Source of the DNA: Atrina japonica
Taxonomy: Eukaryota > Mollusca > Bivalvia > Pterioida > Pinnidae
Reading direction: 5' to 3'
DNA: 64,000 nucleotides
Assembly (NCBI GenBank): GCA_030159075.1
Contig: BROG01000238.1
Span: 471,501-535,500 of the forward strand
Shown here: positions 11,989 through 23,610 of the stretch, one piece after another
Numbering within the stretch: position 1 is the first letter of the stretch
How the letters are laid out: each line of letters starts with the position of its first letter
Position numbers and translations under genes: made by a program
The notes under the pieces: model-generated
What the model saw: the letters and a program-made list of their open reading frames with translations, nothing else
The model's database searches: none
Told to the model about the DNA's origin: nothing

Positions 11989-13789
11989 GTATAATACAAC
12001 TCTTAGACTGACTTGATATAAAATGTAGTACAGCCCGGACACTGACTTGATATAAGATGTGATATAGCCCCCAGACTGACTTGATATAATATGTAATACA
12101 GCCCTGAGTCTGACTTGATATACGATGTAACACAGGCCTGAGGTTGACTTGATATGAGATGTAATACAGCTGGGACTGACTTGATTTAAGATGTAATACA
12201 ATCCTGATACTGACCTGATATAAGATGTAATACAGCCCCCAGACTGACTTGATATAAAATGTAATACAGCCCTGATAATGACCTGATATAAGATATAATA
12301 TAGCCCTGTCATTGGCTTGATATAAGGTGGAATACAGTACTGAGACTGACTTGATATAAGATGTGATATAGCCCCCAGACTGACTTTATGTAATATGTAA
12401 TACAGCTCTGAGTCTGACTTGATATAAGATGTAATAGAGCCCTTACAATGGCTTGATATAAGATGGAATACAGTACTGATACTGACCTGATATAAGATGT
12501 AATACAGCCCTGAGTCTGACTTGATATAAGATGTAATACAACTCTGATACTGACTTGATATAAGATGTAATACAGCCCTGAGTCTGACTTGATATAAGAT
12601 GTAATACAACTCTGATACTGACTTGATATAAGATGTAATACAGCCCTGAGTCTGACTTGATATAAGATGTAATACAACTCTGATACTGACCTGATATAAG
12701 ATGTAATACAGCCCTGAGTCTGACTTGATATAAGATGTAATACAACTCTGATACTGACTTGATATAAGATGTAATAGAGCCCTTACATTGGCTTGATATA
12801 AGATGGAATACAGTACTGATACTGACCTGATATAATATGTAATACAGACCTGAGTCTGACTTGATATAAGATGTAATACAACTCTGATACTGACTTGATA
12901 TAAGATGTAATACAGCCCTGAGTCTGACTTGATATAAGATGTAATACAACTCTGATACTGACCTGATATAAGATGTAATACAGCCCTTACATTGGCTTGA
13001 TATAAGATGGAATACAGTACTGATACTGACCTGATATAATATGTAATACAGCCCTGAGTCTGACTTGATATAAGATGTAATACAACTCTGATACTGACTT
13101 GATATAAGATGTAATACAGCCCTGAGTCTGATTTGATATAAGATGTAATACAACTCTGATACTGACCTGATATAAGATGTAATACAGCCCTGAGTCTGAC
13201 TTGATATAAGATCTAATACAACTCTGATACTGACCTGATATAAGATGTAATACAGCCCTGAGTCTGACTTGATATAAGATGTAATACAACTCTGATACTG
13301 ACTTGATATAAGATGTAATACAGCCCTGAGTCTGACTTGATATAAGATGTAATACAGCTCTGATACTGACTGATATAAGATGTAATACAGCCCTGAGTCT
13401 GACTTGATATAAGATGTAATACAGTACTGATACTGACCTGATATAATATGTAATACAGCCCTGAGTCTGACTTGATATAAGATGTAATACAACTCTGATA
13501 CTGACTTGATATAAGATGTAATACAACTCTGATACTGACTTGATATAAGATGTAATACAGCCCTTACATTGGCTTGATATAAGATGGAATATAGTACTGA
13601 TACTGACCTGATATAATATGTAATACAGCTCTGAGTCTGACTTGATATAAGATGTAATACAACTCTGATACTGACTTGATATAAGATGTAATGCAGCTCT
13701 GAGTCTGACTTGATATAAGATGTAATACAGCCTTAATGACATGATCTATATATATGTAAGATGCAATATAGCCTTGAGTCTGACTTAAA
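11989..13789. repeat. 34-bp satellite, about 53 units
   Basis: Tandem units of 34 bp share the core TGACTTGATATAAGATGTAA. Two main subtypes alternate (…ACAGCCCTGAG… and …ACAACTCTGATAC…), giving a frequent 68-bp period. Neither subtype puts a stop codon in the minus-strand frames. Because 34 is not a multiple of 3, frames rotate, so several long overlapping minus-strand open frames arise (up to 349 codons). I treat these as artefacts. Confidence 0.95.
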
Positions 13790-14880
13790 ATACATGAATT
13801 TCCCTCACAGAATCAGTAAAAGTTACAGTGGGTCTTAGATCTTTTCTAGGGGTCCATTATGAAAAGTAAATCAAGTGACCTTAGGATAAACAGTCAACAC
13901 TTTTATCTTAGATAATCAGAATATTAAGAAAAAAGTAAACAATTTGTAAAGTTTGTAAACTTACTTTTCAAACTGGAGAATAATTGCTGTGCTTCTATAA
14001 TTCAGGCATGTTTACAATCTTGCATTTAAGATATTACACGTATGTGCACTGCTGCTTATAAATCTGCAAAACAAAACACAAACCATTAGATAAATATGTC
14101 TGCCAATAACTGTCAGCTAACAAAAAAGACCAAAACTAAAACAGACAAATGCAATACATACATAAATGTTCAGAAATATTTGTATTAACAATACATGTGA
14201 ATTACAAGTGAAGCACTCGGTACATTAAATGTAAATCTAATGCTTACATTTTATAAATATTTATGACCTTTTTTTTCAAAAAGTCCAAGACAATGAATGA
14301 AAACCAGAACCCAACAGATACAGCTTTGAGTAGAAATGGCCATTGATTTGAGTGAAAGTAAATCTATTTATATATAAATGTCAATAGTCGTACAGTAAAT
14401 ACATCTATCTGTACATACAAGGTACACATCCACATTTAATCACGTACAACAAAATATCTGCAATGTTTAAGTTCCAATGTGAGGTAATTCTGCATATCTT
14501 TTTAACTTTTATTACAGCCAAACTAAATTAAATAAACATTATACACTTCATTCCATTTGTTCCTCCCTACATTTTATGGTAACTGTAAGATCCAGAATGG
14601 TGCAGCATTAAATTTCTCTGTCAACTAATTCAATTCATATGTTAATTTCAAGGATGTAAAAAATAAACGCATAAAACGTTTAGAGACAAGAATATGTATG
14701 CTTGCATATATTAGATTAGAATATTTCACAGACATCCTCGCTGAGGGTAAATAACTGTCTTTGTCCATAAGTATTGTTAACATGCATATTTTACAAAAAG
14801 AAGTTTGCCAATAAAATGCATCATTTGTTAGGCACATGTCTAGCTCCATTAGGGGTTTGAGTTGTATCTACTGAGAATTA
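13790..14880. other. AT-rich non-coding stretch
   Basis: No gene was recognised. A minus-strand donor-like ACTTAC at 13954-13959 borders a 30-nt segment with an open frame, which is weak evidence. Nothing else is seen. Confidence 0.35.
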
Positions 14881-15048
14881 TACAGTAAAACCTGCTTTAG
14901 CAACCATCTGTGTACAAAGACCCGCTGGTCACAAAGACCATTTTTTGCTGTCCCTAATAGTACCATTTATTTGTGTACAAATCAACCTCCCTATAAAGAC
15001 TGGCTTTGTTGTGTCCCTTTGGGGTCTTTATATACTGGTTTCACTGTA
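14881..15048. mobile_element. MITE, CAGTGGAACCTGTCT family (copy 2)
   Basis: The left end TACAGTAAAACCTGC and the right end TGGTTTCACTGTA are inverted relative to each other with TA at both outer edges. The interior holds the family phrases GACCCGCTGGTCACAAAGACC and GGGGTCTTTATA. Confidence 0.6.
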
Positions 15049-15090
15049 TATCCAAAATTCCAAGTTTAATACTGTTACTGTTTAAAACAT

Positions 15091-15253
15091 AGGTGTAGGA
15101 ACTGGGGGGGGGGGGGGGGGGGGGGGGGGGCTATTTTTTCACATGCAAGCAAAGTTCCTATTATAACAACATGTAAGCAAATTATTTGAAATTCAATTGT
15201 AACTACATAAAAAAAAATTGACCCCCCCCCACTTTTGATTTGCTTCCTACACC
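15091..15253. mobile_element. Inverted-repeat element with a 27-G run
   Basis: GGTGTAGGAAC at the left is inverted to GCTTCCTACACC at the right. Just inside the left terminus is an uninterrupted run of 27 G (15104-15130). The inverted position on the right has only 9 C (15222-15230). The run has G-quadruplex potential and its length may be unreliable in assembly. Confidence 0.55.
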
Positions 15254-15943
15254 ACTGTATAATTCAGGTACCAAACAAATAATACATACATGTAAGAATT
15301 TGAAACACAAGTCATAACCATTGTACAAGTATATCCAGAAAGGCTCAAGCTACGGGTATGTACAGGTACGTAAAATCCATCAGTATACATATAAAATCCC
15401 CACGAAACACAATTTGCACTAAAAAAAGTAATTCTGTTGACACCTGTATGTCTGTGATATGGATGTGTTCAAAGTGTTCATACCTGTTCTCAGCTGTTCA
15501 TGCAACAATAGTCAGTCGGTACAAATATGATTTATTGTTTATACACATAGTTAAACACTCATTCTCCGGCTACTGTCTTCAAATTTATCGATTTCTAGAT
15601 ATTTTTACCAACACTTAAAGTGCCACCATGTTTGTTAAGTACAAAAGTTAATTTCCTTCACACCATACTAGCTAAGTTGACAACAATTCATAACTAACCC
15701 GGTACTCTTGGTATAAATCGTATACATAGCACACGCAAAAGCTACGTTATCTTCCGCTTTAGTTTTTTCCCTGCCTTTACAAAATAATAAAATCCATTTC
15801 AGTCTTGTTGTATACCACATATTGAATGTCTGATGTAACGCAGACTGACTTTTAAATGAAAAAGCAAATAAATTTAAATTGATATACATAGGTAACCTAG
15901 CAACCATATATCCTGTCATCAATATGCAGGCTGTTTATTTCTA
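15254..15943. other. AT-rich non-coding stretch
   Basis: Short open frames at 15358-15618 (+) and 15668-15922 (-) have no recognisable domains. No repeat structure is evident. Confidence 0.4.
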
Positions 15944-16150
15944 AAGTAACCACTTGGGTTTGCTTAGTGGATCTGAGTGCTGGAATCATAAGTCTGTTAA
16001 GGTCCCAGGTTCAAATCCTGTAACTTTTAAAACAGGAAGGATGTGTTCCTTTGCCAGGAACCTAGCATAATAAGTGAATGTCGATGGTCGCTCTGATGAC
16101 ACTCACCTGTAACAGTAGGTGTGTTCTGTTACAGAACCCTCAATTTATTA
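15944..16150 (+). repeat. tRNA-derived SINE-like element (family 2)
   Basis: A box-A-like TTGCTTAGTGGATCTGAGTG is followed by a box-B-like GGTTCAAATCC at about 16009. The body phrase TGTTACAGAACCCTCA parallels TGTTAAAGAACCCTCA in the young family 2 SINE near 41950. The copy is old and divergent. Confidence 0.45.
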
Positions 16151-16186
16151 CAATACATCTACAATTTAGGTCAATATTTGTGGCAC

Positions 16187-17003
16187 TTCACTTACAATTG
16201 ACCTATCACCAAATGCCCAACACAACACCTTTTGGCATACTTTTCCATTATGACATCATTATATAAATATAACATTCCTGAGAGGGTGGTAGTGGAAATT
16301 GTCACCCCTTGAAATACAATGTCGCCTCGATTGACAATGATTTTCAAGGAGTGACAATTTCCACTACCACCCTCTCAGGAATGTTATATTTATTATATTA
16401 TACCGATCCACTGTATTGAAGCAATTATTATTCATTGAATTACTTAAAACTCAAAATAAACTGCATCAGCAGTATTATTTTTATACTTTATTCATGCAAA
16501 AATCCACATGCACGTAAGTTCATCATGTTCGTAATACAAAATGCCTTCGATACCCAAACCGTTCTTAGGGTCGATTTTGAAGTGAGCATGTCTGTTTGGC
16601 TGACTTCAGCAAATATATTTGATAATGATATAACAATTCTGTCAAATTTAATTTCCGTTGTTGTTTCTTTCAGTTCCAATCTGTGTGGAAGAAATCTATG
16701 TTACACAACTCATATAGAGGTTACACCTAATTACTACATAGGAAAAACAAACGAACCGTACGCGCATCCATTTCTGCGCATGTGATATTTTTATTGAATA
16801 TCACCCTGCTGAATATCACCCTGGAACGACCAAGACAGTGGAAAATACTCAACGCTTATTGTCCAATGAAATCGCTAGAATTTATGAAGAGGTAATTAAT
16901 ATAGTTAAATGGTCCGTCAAACATTTGTGTGATTATGACATCACATTAGGATGACGTCAAAAATGCACATGGAGAGCCAAGTGTAGGTCATTTGGCAATT
17001 GAC
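16187..17003. mobile_element. Palindromic MITE (GACCTATCACCAAATGCC termini) split by an insertion
   Basis: The left half (16187-16260) starts AATTGACCTATCACCAAATG. The right half (about 16903-17003) ends in CATTTGGCAATTGACC. Compared with the uninterrupted copy at 41418-41595, the break falls after CATTATGACATCA and roughly 640 bp of foreign DNA is inserted. Confidence 0.55.
16261..16902. mobile_element. Inserted element starting with a 51-bp foldback
   Basis: Arms 16264-16314 and 16342-16392 are 51 bp each with one mismatch around a 27-bp loop, centred on GAGAGGGTGGTAGTGGAAAT. The rest carries a 116-codon frame (16435-16785, +) with no recognised domain and a repeated phrase GAATATCACCCT at 16797-16823. 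The ends are not precisely defined. Confidence 0.5.
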
Positions 17004-17140
17004 CTATCATCAAATGCCTGACAATTAAATGACCTGTCATACATTTGTGTGATTATGACATCACAATTGAATGATGTTAAATTTGCACATGGAAAGCCAC
17101 ACATTATTCATTTGTCAACAGGTCAATTAGTGACATCTCC
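17004..17140. mobile_element. Second copy of the palindromic MITE, adjacent
   Basis: The copy begins TGACCTATCATCAAATGCCT. It shares ATTTGTGTGATTATGACATC and TTGCACATGGAAAGCC with its neighbour and with the copy at 41418-41595. It ends near CAACAGGTCAATTA. Confidence 0.5.
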
Positions 17141-17482
17141 GACTTTGGAGAATAAACCATAACAACAAAACAAAGAAATTCTTCATCTTTTCAGTTTCAA
17201 TTGGGTCAGAAAAACAAAGAGCGACTGACAGTCATACTAATTTTTCATAGTAAAATTCAAGGTTTTTAAAAGACTTTCCAAGACATCTTTGATTACAATT
17301 TAATGACAAATTTCTTATAAATATAAATTTATCAATAACAAAAGCACCAACATATTTATTATAAATTATCATTTCATTTACCTTCCAATAGAAGAGTTCA
17401 TTACTATATGATACTCAGTAAGTTTGATAGAATCAACATAATAATATTATGACAGTGTTCTTTGTTTCAACTTTTTATGAAA
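17141..17482. other. AT-rich non-coding stretch
   Basis: No gene or repeat was recognised. A donor-like TTTACCTTCC (minus strand) near 17378 has an open but very short upstream frame. Confidence 0.35.
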
Positions 17483-17664
17483 TACAGTGGAACCTGTCTT
17501 GAGATACTTCCTCATCTGCTACTAAAATGTGGTCTCTCAAGACAGGTGGTCTCTTAAAAGATGTTTTATTTAAAGAATTATCTAACCATGTGGTTTTCAG
17601 AGTGTGGTCTTAGAAGACAGATGGTCTTACATGAGAGTGATCTCTCAAGACACGTTCAACAGTA
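17483..17664. mobile_element. MITE, CAGTGGAACCTGTCT family (copy 3)
   Basis: The left end TACAGTGGAACCTGTCTTGA and the right end TCAAGACACGTTCAACAGTA form imperfect inverted repeats with TA flanks. The interior includes GGTCTCTCAAGACAGGTGGT. Confidence 0.7.
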
Positions 17665-18413
17665 ATGCCTCTGTTTAATACCATTATTCATTAAAATTTT
17701 TAAAAAAATAGAATTTAATACAGTTTCAAGAATTCTTATCCATTCTAAGGATTTTCAAGCAACAAAATCAATTTTAATGCCTTCCAACACAAAAACAGAT
17801 TTGAGGTATTTTTTAAGACTTGTGGAGTCCCCCTATGTGGACAGATGTAATATTCTCTTTCATTGTTATAGCAAACATTGAGTGTGAAAACCTGATTTGT
17901 TATTATAGAAGACCAAAATAAAATTAGATTTAATCAGTAAACGTATAATTCAATTTACGGCTTATATATCCACGTGAATAATTAATGCTAGTGAACAGAA
18001 TTATCATATCAGCCCTACAGTGTATATATCTACATCAATACTGACAATATCTACTGAGACAGGTAGCAAAGAATCAAACTGCTACTGGGTGTCATAACTT
18101 AACAACATCTCTTTCCTTCTTTACATTGTATAATGTATGTACATTTTTCATAGTCAAATCACAAATATTACAACCTTTAATGTACCTAGTATAATGGTCA
18201 AACAAAATTAACTGAATTATCTCCCTTTATTTCCAATGAATTATTTTTCTGAAATAATGAAATAATATGTGTATTTGACTAATCTAACCCTGAAAAACAA
18301 TGGACTCCTCTGTAAATCAATGACTTAGACCAGTCCAGATGTGTCTTTAGGGATGAACAGGTTTAGGAACAATGTTTGACTGACTGATTTTATAAAACTT
18401 TCTGCAACATTTC

Positions 18414-18415
<2 letters not shown>
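17665..18415. other. AT-rich non-coding stretch
   Basis: One motif GAATTATCTCCCTTT (reverse of AAAGGGAGATAATTC) lies at 18214-18228. Nothing else was seen. Confidence 0.4.

Positions 18416-18486
<71 letters not shown>
18416..18486. repeat. (TA)n microsatellite, about 35 units
   Basis: Pure alternating TA. It produces a spurious minus-strand IYIYIY frame. Confidence 0.95.
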
Positions 18487-18489
<3 letters not shown>

Positions 18490-18970
18490 GGTAACATGTG
18501 AATATGCCATTAAATGTTACATTCTCTTCATGTCTATAGGGCAAATATTACAAAAACTTGATAATTCTTTAATTATAATTTATATTTATTTATATAAAAG
18601 ATTGATAGATATTTTTGGAATGTCAATCTGTAGAACATCTTAGAAATTTTATGTTCAAATTAACATACAAGCTGAGATCAAGTACTTGCTAATTTCTATA
18701 TCCATAATGAAAGTACAAAGTCAATGACCCCAGACACTTGTGACATCCTAAGATTAACGTATCTACCACAGGTATAGAAACATATTCCCCCAAGTGATTT
18801 CAGAAGTGATTCAGTTTTGAACTCTCAATGACCAGTGCTACAGCATGTTGTTCGGTCTCTACATCCACTTGGTCACGGAGGCACTTGTATTCCCAGACAC
18901 GTGTGTAAACACAAAAATCAGAATACATTGGTTTACAGAAATGCTTCTGACAACAACTATTTATTTAAGT

Positions 18971-19216
18971 GATGTTTATGCCACGTTCAACAATTTTTCA
19001 ATAAGGTAGTGACCAATTTTTAATCATGGAGGAAAATACCTGATTACAATTTACACAAGACTTAATTAAGAGACCACAGGTAACAAGTATACTGTCAAAC
19101 TTCCTAACAAAATCAGTTTTGGTTTCAGCGTGACTGGAATCTACTGACTAGAGGTGAGAGACTTTATCATTATGGTTTAAAGTGTGATGATCTAACAACT
19201 TGGTCAAAGAGGCCCC
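18971..19216 (-). repeat. tRNA-derived SINE (family 1)
   Basis: The tail phrase TTTATGCCACGTTCAACAATT is at the left. GACTAGAGGTGAGAGACTTT and a degraded box-A region ending in AGAGGCCCC are at the right. The middle has CTTCCTAACAAAATCAG. Confidence 0.6.
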
Positions 19217-19297
19217 AAAAGCAATTTCTTATACTGATCAAGGTTTCTGACACTTCTAACAAATGTTATAAAACAATACAGATTAGATTAAGTTTAC

Positions 19298-19333
19298 CTG
19301 TCTCATTGCATTACCTGGATTCACATCTTTATC
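19298..19333 (-). CDS. Candidate small exon (weak)
   Basis: On the minus strand, a pyrimidine-rich acceptor (CTTGTTGTTTGTTCAG) precedes 36 nt that translate as DKDVNPGNAMRQ. A donor GTAAAC follows. No homology is recognised. The length and splice context allow a small exon but also a chance match. A further donor-like site lies inside (CCAG|GTAATG). Confidence 0.22.
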
Positions 19334-19455
19334 CTGAACAAACAACAAGGTGTTCATCATACAATGAAAATGAATTTAATAAAAACTGGCTGCCTGTCAA
19401 TGTTTTAATTATTCTGAAAACTTTAAACAAGGACATGAAATCTGTCTTGTATAAA

Positions 19456-19650
19456 TGGTGTTTTACATGTACACAACACTCCACAATTTTTCAGTTATAA
19501 GGTGGTGGCCAGGATTTTATGGTGGAGGAGAAACACTTGATTGAAGTATACTCAGTGGGGAGTCCACCAGAATAAATTGGCAATCTTTCTCACAAAATCA
19601 GCTTGGGTTTGGGCTCAATCCCGCATTGACAAGAGGGGAGAGCCTTGTCA
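19456..19650 (-). repeat. tRNA-derived SINE (family 1)
   Basis: It contains CTCCACAATTTTTCAGTTAT, GGTGGTGGCCAGGATTTTAT, GCAATCTTTCTCACAAAATC and GCTCAATCCCGCATTGACAA. These are the family phrases in minus orientation. The tRNA-like end is largely lost. Confidence 0.6.
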
Positions 19651-20097
19651 CATTGATTTTACTAATTGACTGAGACAGGAAACAAAGTATCAGAAACATT
19701 TTAAAACTTCTACTTGGTCCCTAAAGAAATGTAAATGTTACTAAAAATAAATCACTGATTGACAAATACCTGTACAGTGCAATGAATTTTCTAATCAAAT
19801 TTTCCTTTATCAGTGACATCAGATTCAGAGACTGATATCAAACAAAGGATGTACAACAAGGACGCACTTTTATTCCAATTTTGCTATTTTTATTTGACTT
19901 GATTTAGTAAAAGAGTTACTTGGTATACTTACTTAGATTGTTTATAAAATATGTAATGTGGTCAATCTACTTTTTATCTACCAGGTCTTCTGCAGATTTT
20001 GAAAACATTAGTAACATAATTATTTCTACTATAGATCTACAAAGTATCATTTTATGTATATAAACTGACTGGTTCAATGTCACATCTGACCTTTAAC
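19651..20097. other. AT-rich spacer before the 22-bp satellite
   Basis: On the minus strand 19933-19966 has an open frame (IDHITYFINN) ahead of a strong donor GTAAGTAT. At 34 nt it is not a secure exon. Nothing else is seen. Confidence 0.3.
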
Positions 20098-23000
20098 CTC
20101 TATTTCTACATTACTGCCCCTATATTTCTACATTAATGCCCCTATATTTCTACATTACTGCCCCTATATTTCTACATCACTGCCCCTATATTTCTACATT
20201 ACTGCCCCTATATTTCTACATCACTGCCCCTATATTTCTACATTACTGCCCCTATATTTCTACATCACTGCCCCTATATTTCTACATTAATGCCCCTATA
20301 TTTCTACATTACTGCCCCTATATTTCTATATTACTGCCCCTATATTTCTACATTAATGCCCCTATATTTCTACATCACTGCCCCTATATTTCTACATTAC
20401 TGCCCCTATATTTCTACATCACTGCCCCTATATTTCTACATTAATGCCCCTATATTTCTACATTACTGCCCCTATATTTCTACATTACTGCCCCTATATT
20501 TCTACATTACTGCCCCTATATTTCTATATTACTGCCCCTATATTTCTACATTAATGCCCCTATATTTCTACATTACTGCCCCTATATTTCTACATTACTG
20601 CCCCTATATTTCTACATTACAGCCCCTGTATTTCTACATTAATGCCCCTATATTTCTACATCACTGCCCCTATATTTCTACATTACTGCCCCTATATTTC
20701 TACATCACTGCCCCTATATTTCTACATTAATGCCCCTATATTTCTACATTACTGCCCCTATATTTCTACATTACTGCCCCTATATTTCTACATTACTGCC
20801 CCTATATTTCTACATTACTGCCCCTATATTTCTACATTACTGCCCCTATATTTCTACATTACTGCCCCTATATTTCTACATCACTGCCCCTATATTTCTA
20901 CATCACTGCCCCTATATTTCTACATTACTGCACCTATATTTCTACATTACTGCACCTATATTTCTACATTACTGCCCCTATATTTCTACATTACTGCCCC
21001 TATATTTCTACATTACAGCCCCTGTATTTCTACATCACTGCCCCTATATTTCTACATTACTGCCCCTGTATTTCTACATTAATGCCCCTATATTTCTACA
21101 TCACTGCCCCTATATTTCTACATTACTGCCCCTATATTTCTACATCACTGCCCCTATATTTCTACATCACTGCCCCTATATTTCTACATTACTGCCCCTA
21201 TATTTCTACATTAATGCCCCTATATTTCTACATTACTGCCCCTATATTTCTACATCACTGCCCCTATATTTCTACATCACTGCCCCTATATTTCTACATT
21301 ACTGCCCCTGTATTTCTACATCACTGCCCCTATATTTCTACATTACTGCCCCTGTATTTCTACATTAATGCCCCTATATTTCTACATTACTGCCCCTATA
21401 TTTCTACATTACAGCCCCTCTATTTCTACTACATTATGCCCCTATATTTTTCTACATCACTGCCCCTATATTTCTACATTACTGCCCCTATATTTCTACA
21501 TCACTGCCCCTATATTTCTACATTAATGCCCCTATATTTCTACATTACTGCCCCTATATTTCTACATCACTGCCCCTATATTTCTACATTAATGCCCCTA
21601 TATTTCTACATCACTGCCCTATATTTCCTATATTTCTACATTACTGCCCCTATATTTCTACATTAATGCCCCTATTATTTCTACATTTAATTAATGCCCC
21701 TATATTTCTACATTAATGCACCTATATTTCTACATTACTGCCCCTATATTTCTACATTACTGCCCCTATATTTCTACATTAATGCCCCTATATTTCTACA
21801 TTAATGCACCTATATTTCTACATCACTGCCCCTATATTTCTACATTAATGCCCCTATATTTCTACATCACTGCCCCTATATTTCTACATTACTGCCCCTA
21901 TATTTCTACATTACTGCCCCTATATTTCTACATTAATGCCCCTATATTTCTACATTACTGCCCCTATATTTCTACATCACTGCCCCTATATTTCTACATT
22001 ACTGCCCCTATATTTCTACATTACTGCCCCTATATTTCTACATTACTGCCCCTATATTTCTACATTACTGCCCCTATATTTCTACATTAATGCCCCTATA
22101 TTTCTACATTACTGCCCCTGTATTTCTACATTAATGCCCCTATATTTCTACATCACTGCCCCTATATTTCTACATTACTGCCCCTATATTTCTACATTAC
22201 TGCCCCTATATTTCTACATTAATGCCCCTATATTTCTACATTACTGCACCTATATTTCTACATTACTGCCCCTGTATTTCTACATAACAGCCCCTATATT
22301 TCTACATTAATGCCCCTATATTTCTACATTACTGCCCCTATATTTATACATTAATGCCCCTATATTTCTACATTAATGCACCTATATTTCTACATTACTG
22401 CCCCTATATTTCTACATTACTGCCCCTATATTTATACATTAATGCCCCTATATTTCTACATTAATGCACCTATATTTCTACATTACTGCCCCTATATTTC
22501 TACATTAATGCCCCTATATTTATACATTAATGCCCCTATATTTCTACATTAATGCACCTATATTTCTACATTACTGCCCCTATATTTCTACATTACTGCC
22601 CCTATATTTCTACATTACTGCCCCTGTATTTCTACATTAATGCCCTTATATTTCTACATTAACATTCCTATATTTCTACATTACTGCCCCTATATTTATA
22701 CATTAATGCCCCTATATTTCTACATTAATGCACCTATATTTCTACATAACAGCCCCTATATTTCTACATAACAACCCCTATATTTCTACATTAATGCCCC
22801 TATATTTCTACATTACTGCCCCTATATTTCTACATTACTGCCCCTATATTTCTACATTACTGCACCTATATTTCTACATTACTGCACCTATATTTCTACA
22901 TTACTGCCCCTATATTTCTACATTAATGCCCCTATATTTCTACATTAATGCCCCTATATTTCTACATTAATGCCCCTATATTTCTACATTACTGCCCCTA

Positions 23001-23336
23001 TATTTCTACATTAATGCCCCTATATTTCTACATTACTGCCCCTATATTTCTACATTACTGCCCCTATATTTCTACATTACTGCCCCTATATTTCTACATT
23101 AATGCCCCTATATTTCTACATTAATGCCCCTATATTTCTACATTACTGCCCCTATATTTCTACATTACTGCCCCTATATTTCTACATTAATGCCCCTATA
23201 TTTCTACATTACTGCCCCTATATTTCTACATTACTGCCCCTATATTTCTACAGTACTGCCCCTATATTTCTACATTAATGCCCCTATATTTCTACATTAC
23301 TGCCCCTATATTTCTACATAACAGCCCCTATATTTC
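20098..23336. repeat. 22-bp satellite, about 147 units
   Basis: This is a very regular head-to-tail array with the core CTGCCCCTATATTTCTACAT. Variation is concentrated at two adjacent positions (CATTACTG, CATCACTG, CATTAATG) and a few rarer changes (GCACC, CCCTGTA, ACAGCCCC). The unit lacks stops in the plus frames except where CATTAATG falls in phase. That variant makes a TAA overlapping the next ATG, giving a chain of spurious open frames of 100-212 codons. Confidence 0.97.
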
Positions 23337-23364
23337 GTTCATTGATATTTCTTTTATTTGTTTG

Positions 23365-23610
23365 AATGTTGTTTTATGCCACACTCAGCAATTTTTCAGT
23401 CATACAGTGGTGGCCAGTGTTTAATGGTGCAAAAGTGATTCTGGTTACAGTTTGTACCCAGTAAGAGACCACAGGCCCTCCACAGGTAAACTGGCAAACT
23501 TTCTGAGAACATCAACCAAGGTTCCAGCAGGGATCCAACCTGCACTGGTCAGAAGTGAGAGACTTCATGGTCTTAGTCATGATGCTATAACCACTTGGCC
23601 ACCGAGGCCT
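23365..23610 (-). repeat. tRNA-derived SINE (family 1), well preserved
   Basis: Left tail TTTTATGCCACACTCAGCAA; body AACTGGCAAACTTTCTGAGA; box-B complement GGGATCCAACCTGCACTG; head complement ATGCTATAACCACTTGGCCA, then CCGAGGCC. It begins about 28 bp after the 22-bp satellite ends. The open frame 23452-23676 is a shadow of this element. Confidence 0.7.

Noticed and set aside
11948..13742. Overlapping minus-strand open frames of 122-349 codons
   Set aside because: They are entirely made of the 34-bp satellite unit, which lacks stops. No start context, splice signals or non-repeat domain.
16435..16785. 116-codon host gene
   Set aside because: No recognised domain, inside an inserted repeat element, with an overlapping equal-quality frame on the other strand.
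18347..18544. IYIYIY frame, possible membrane peptide
   Set aside because: Translation of a (TA)n microsatellite.
20136..23321. Chain of plus-strand open frames of 65-212 codons
   Set aside because: They are translations of the 22-bp satellite. Starts and stops coincide with the CATTAATG variant only.
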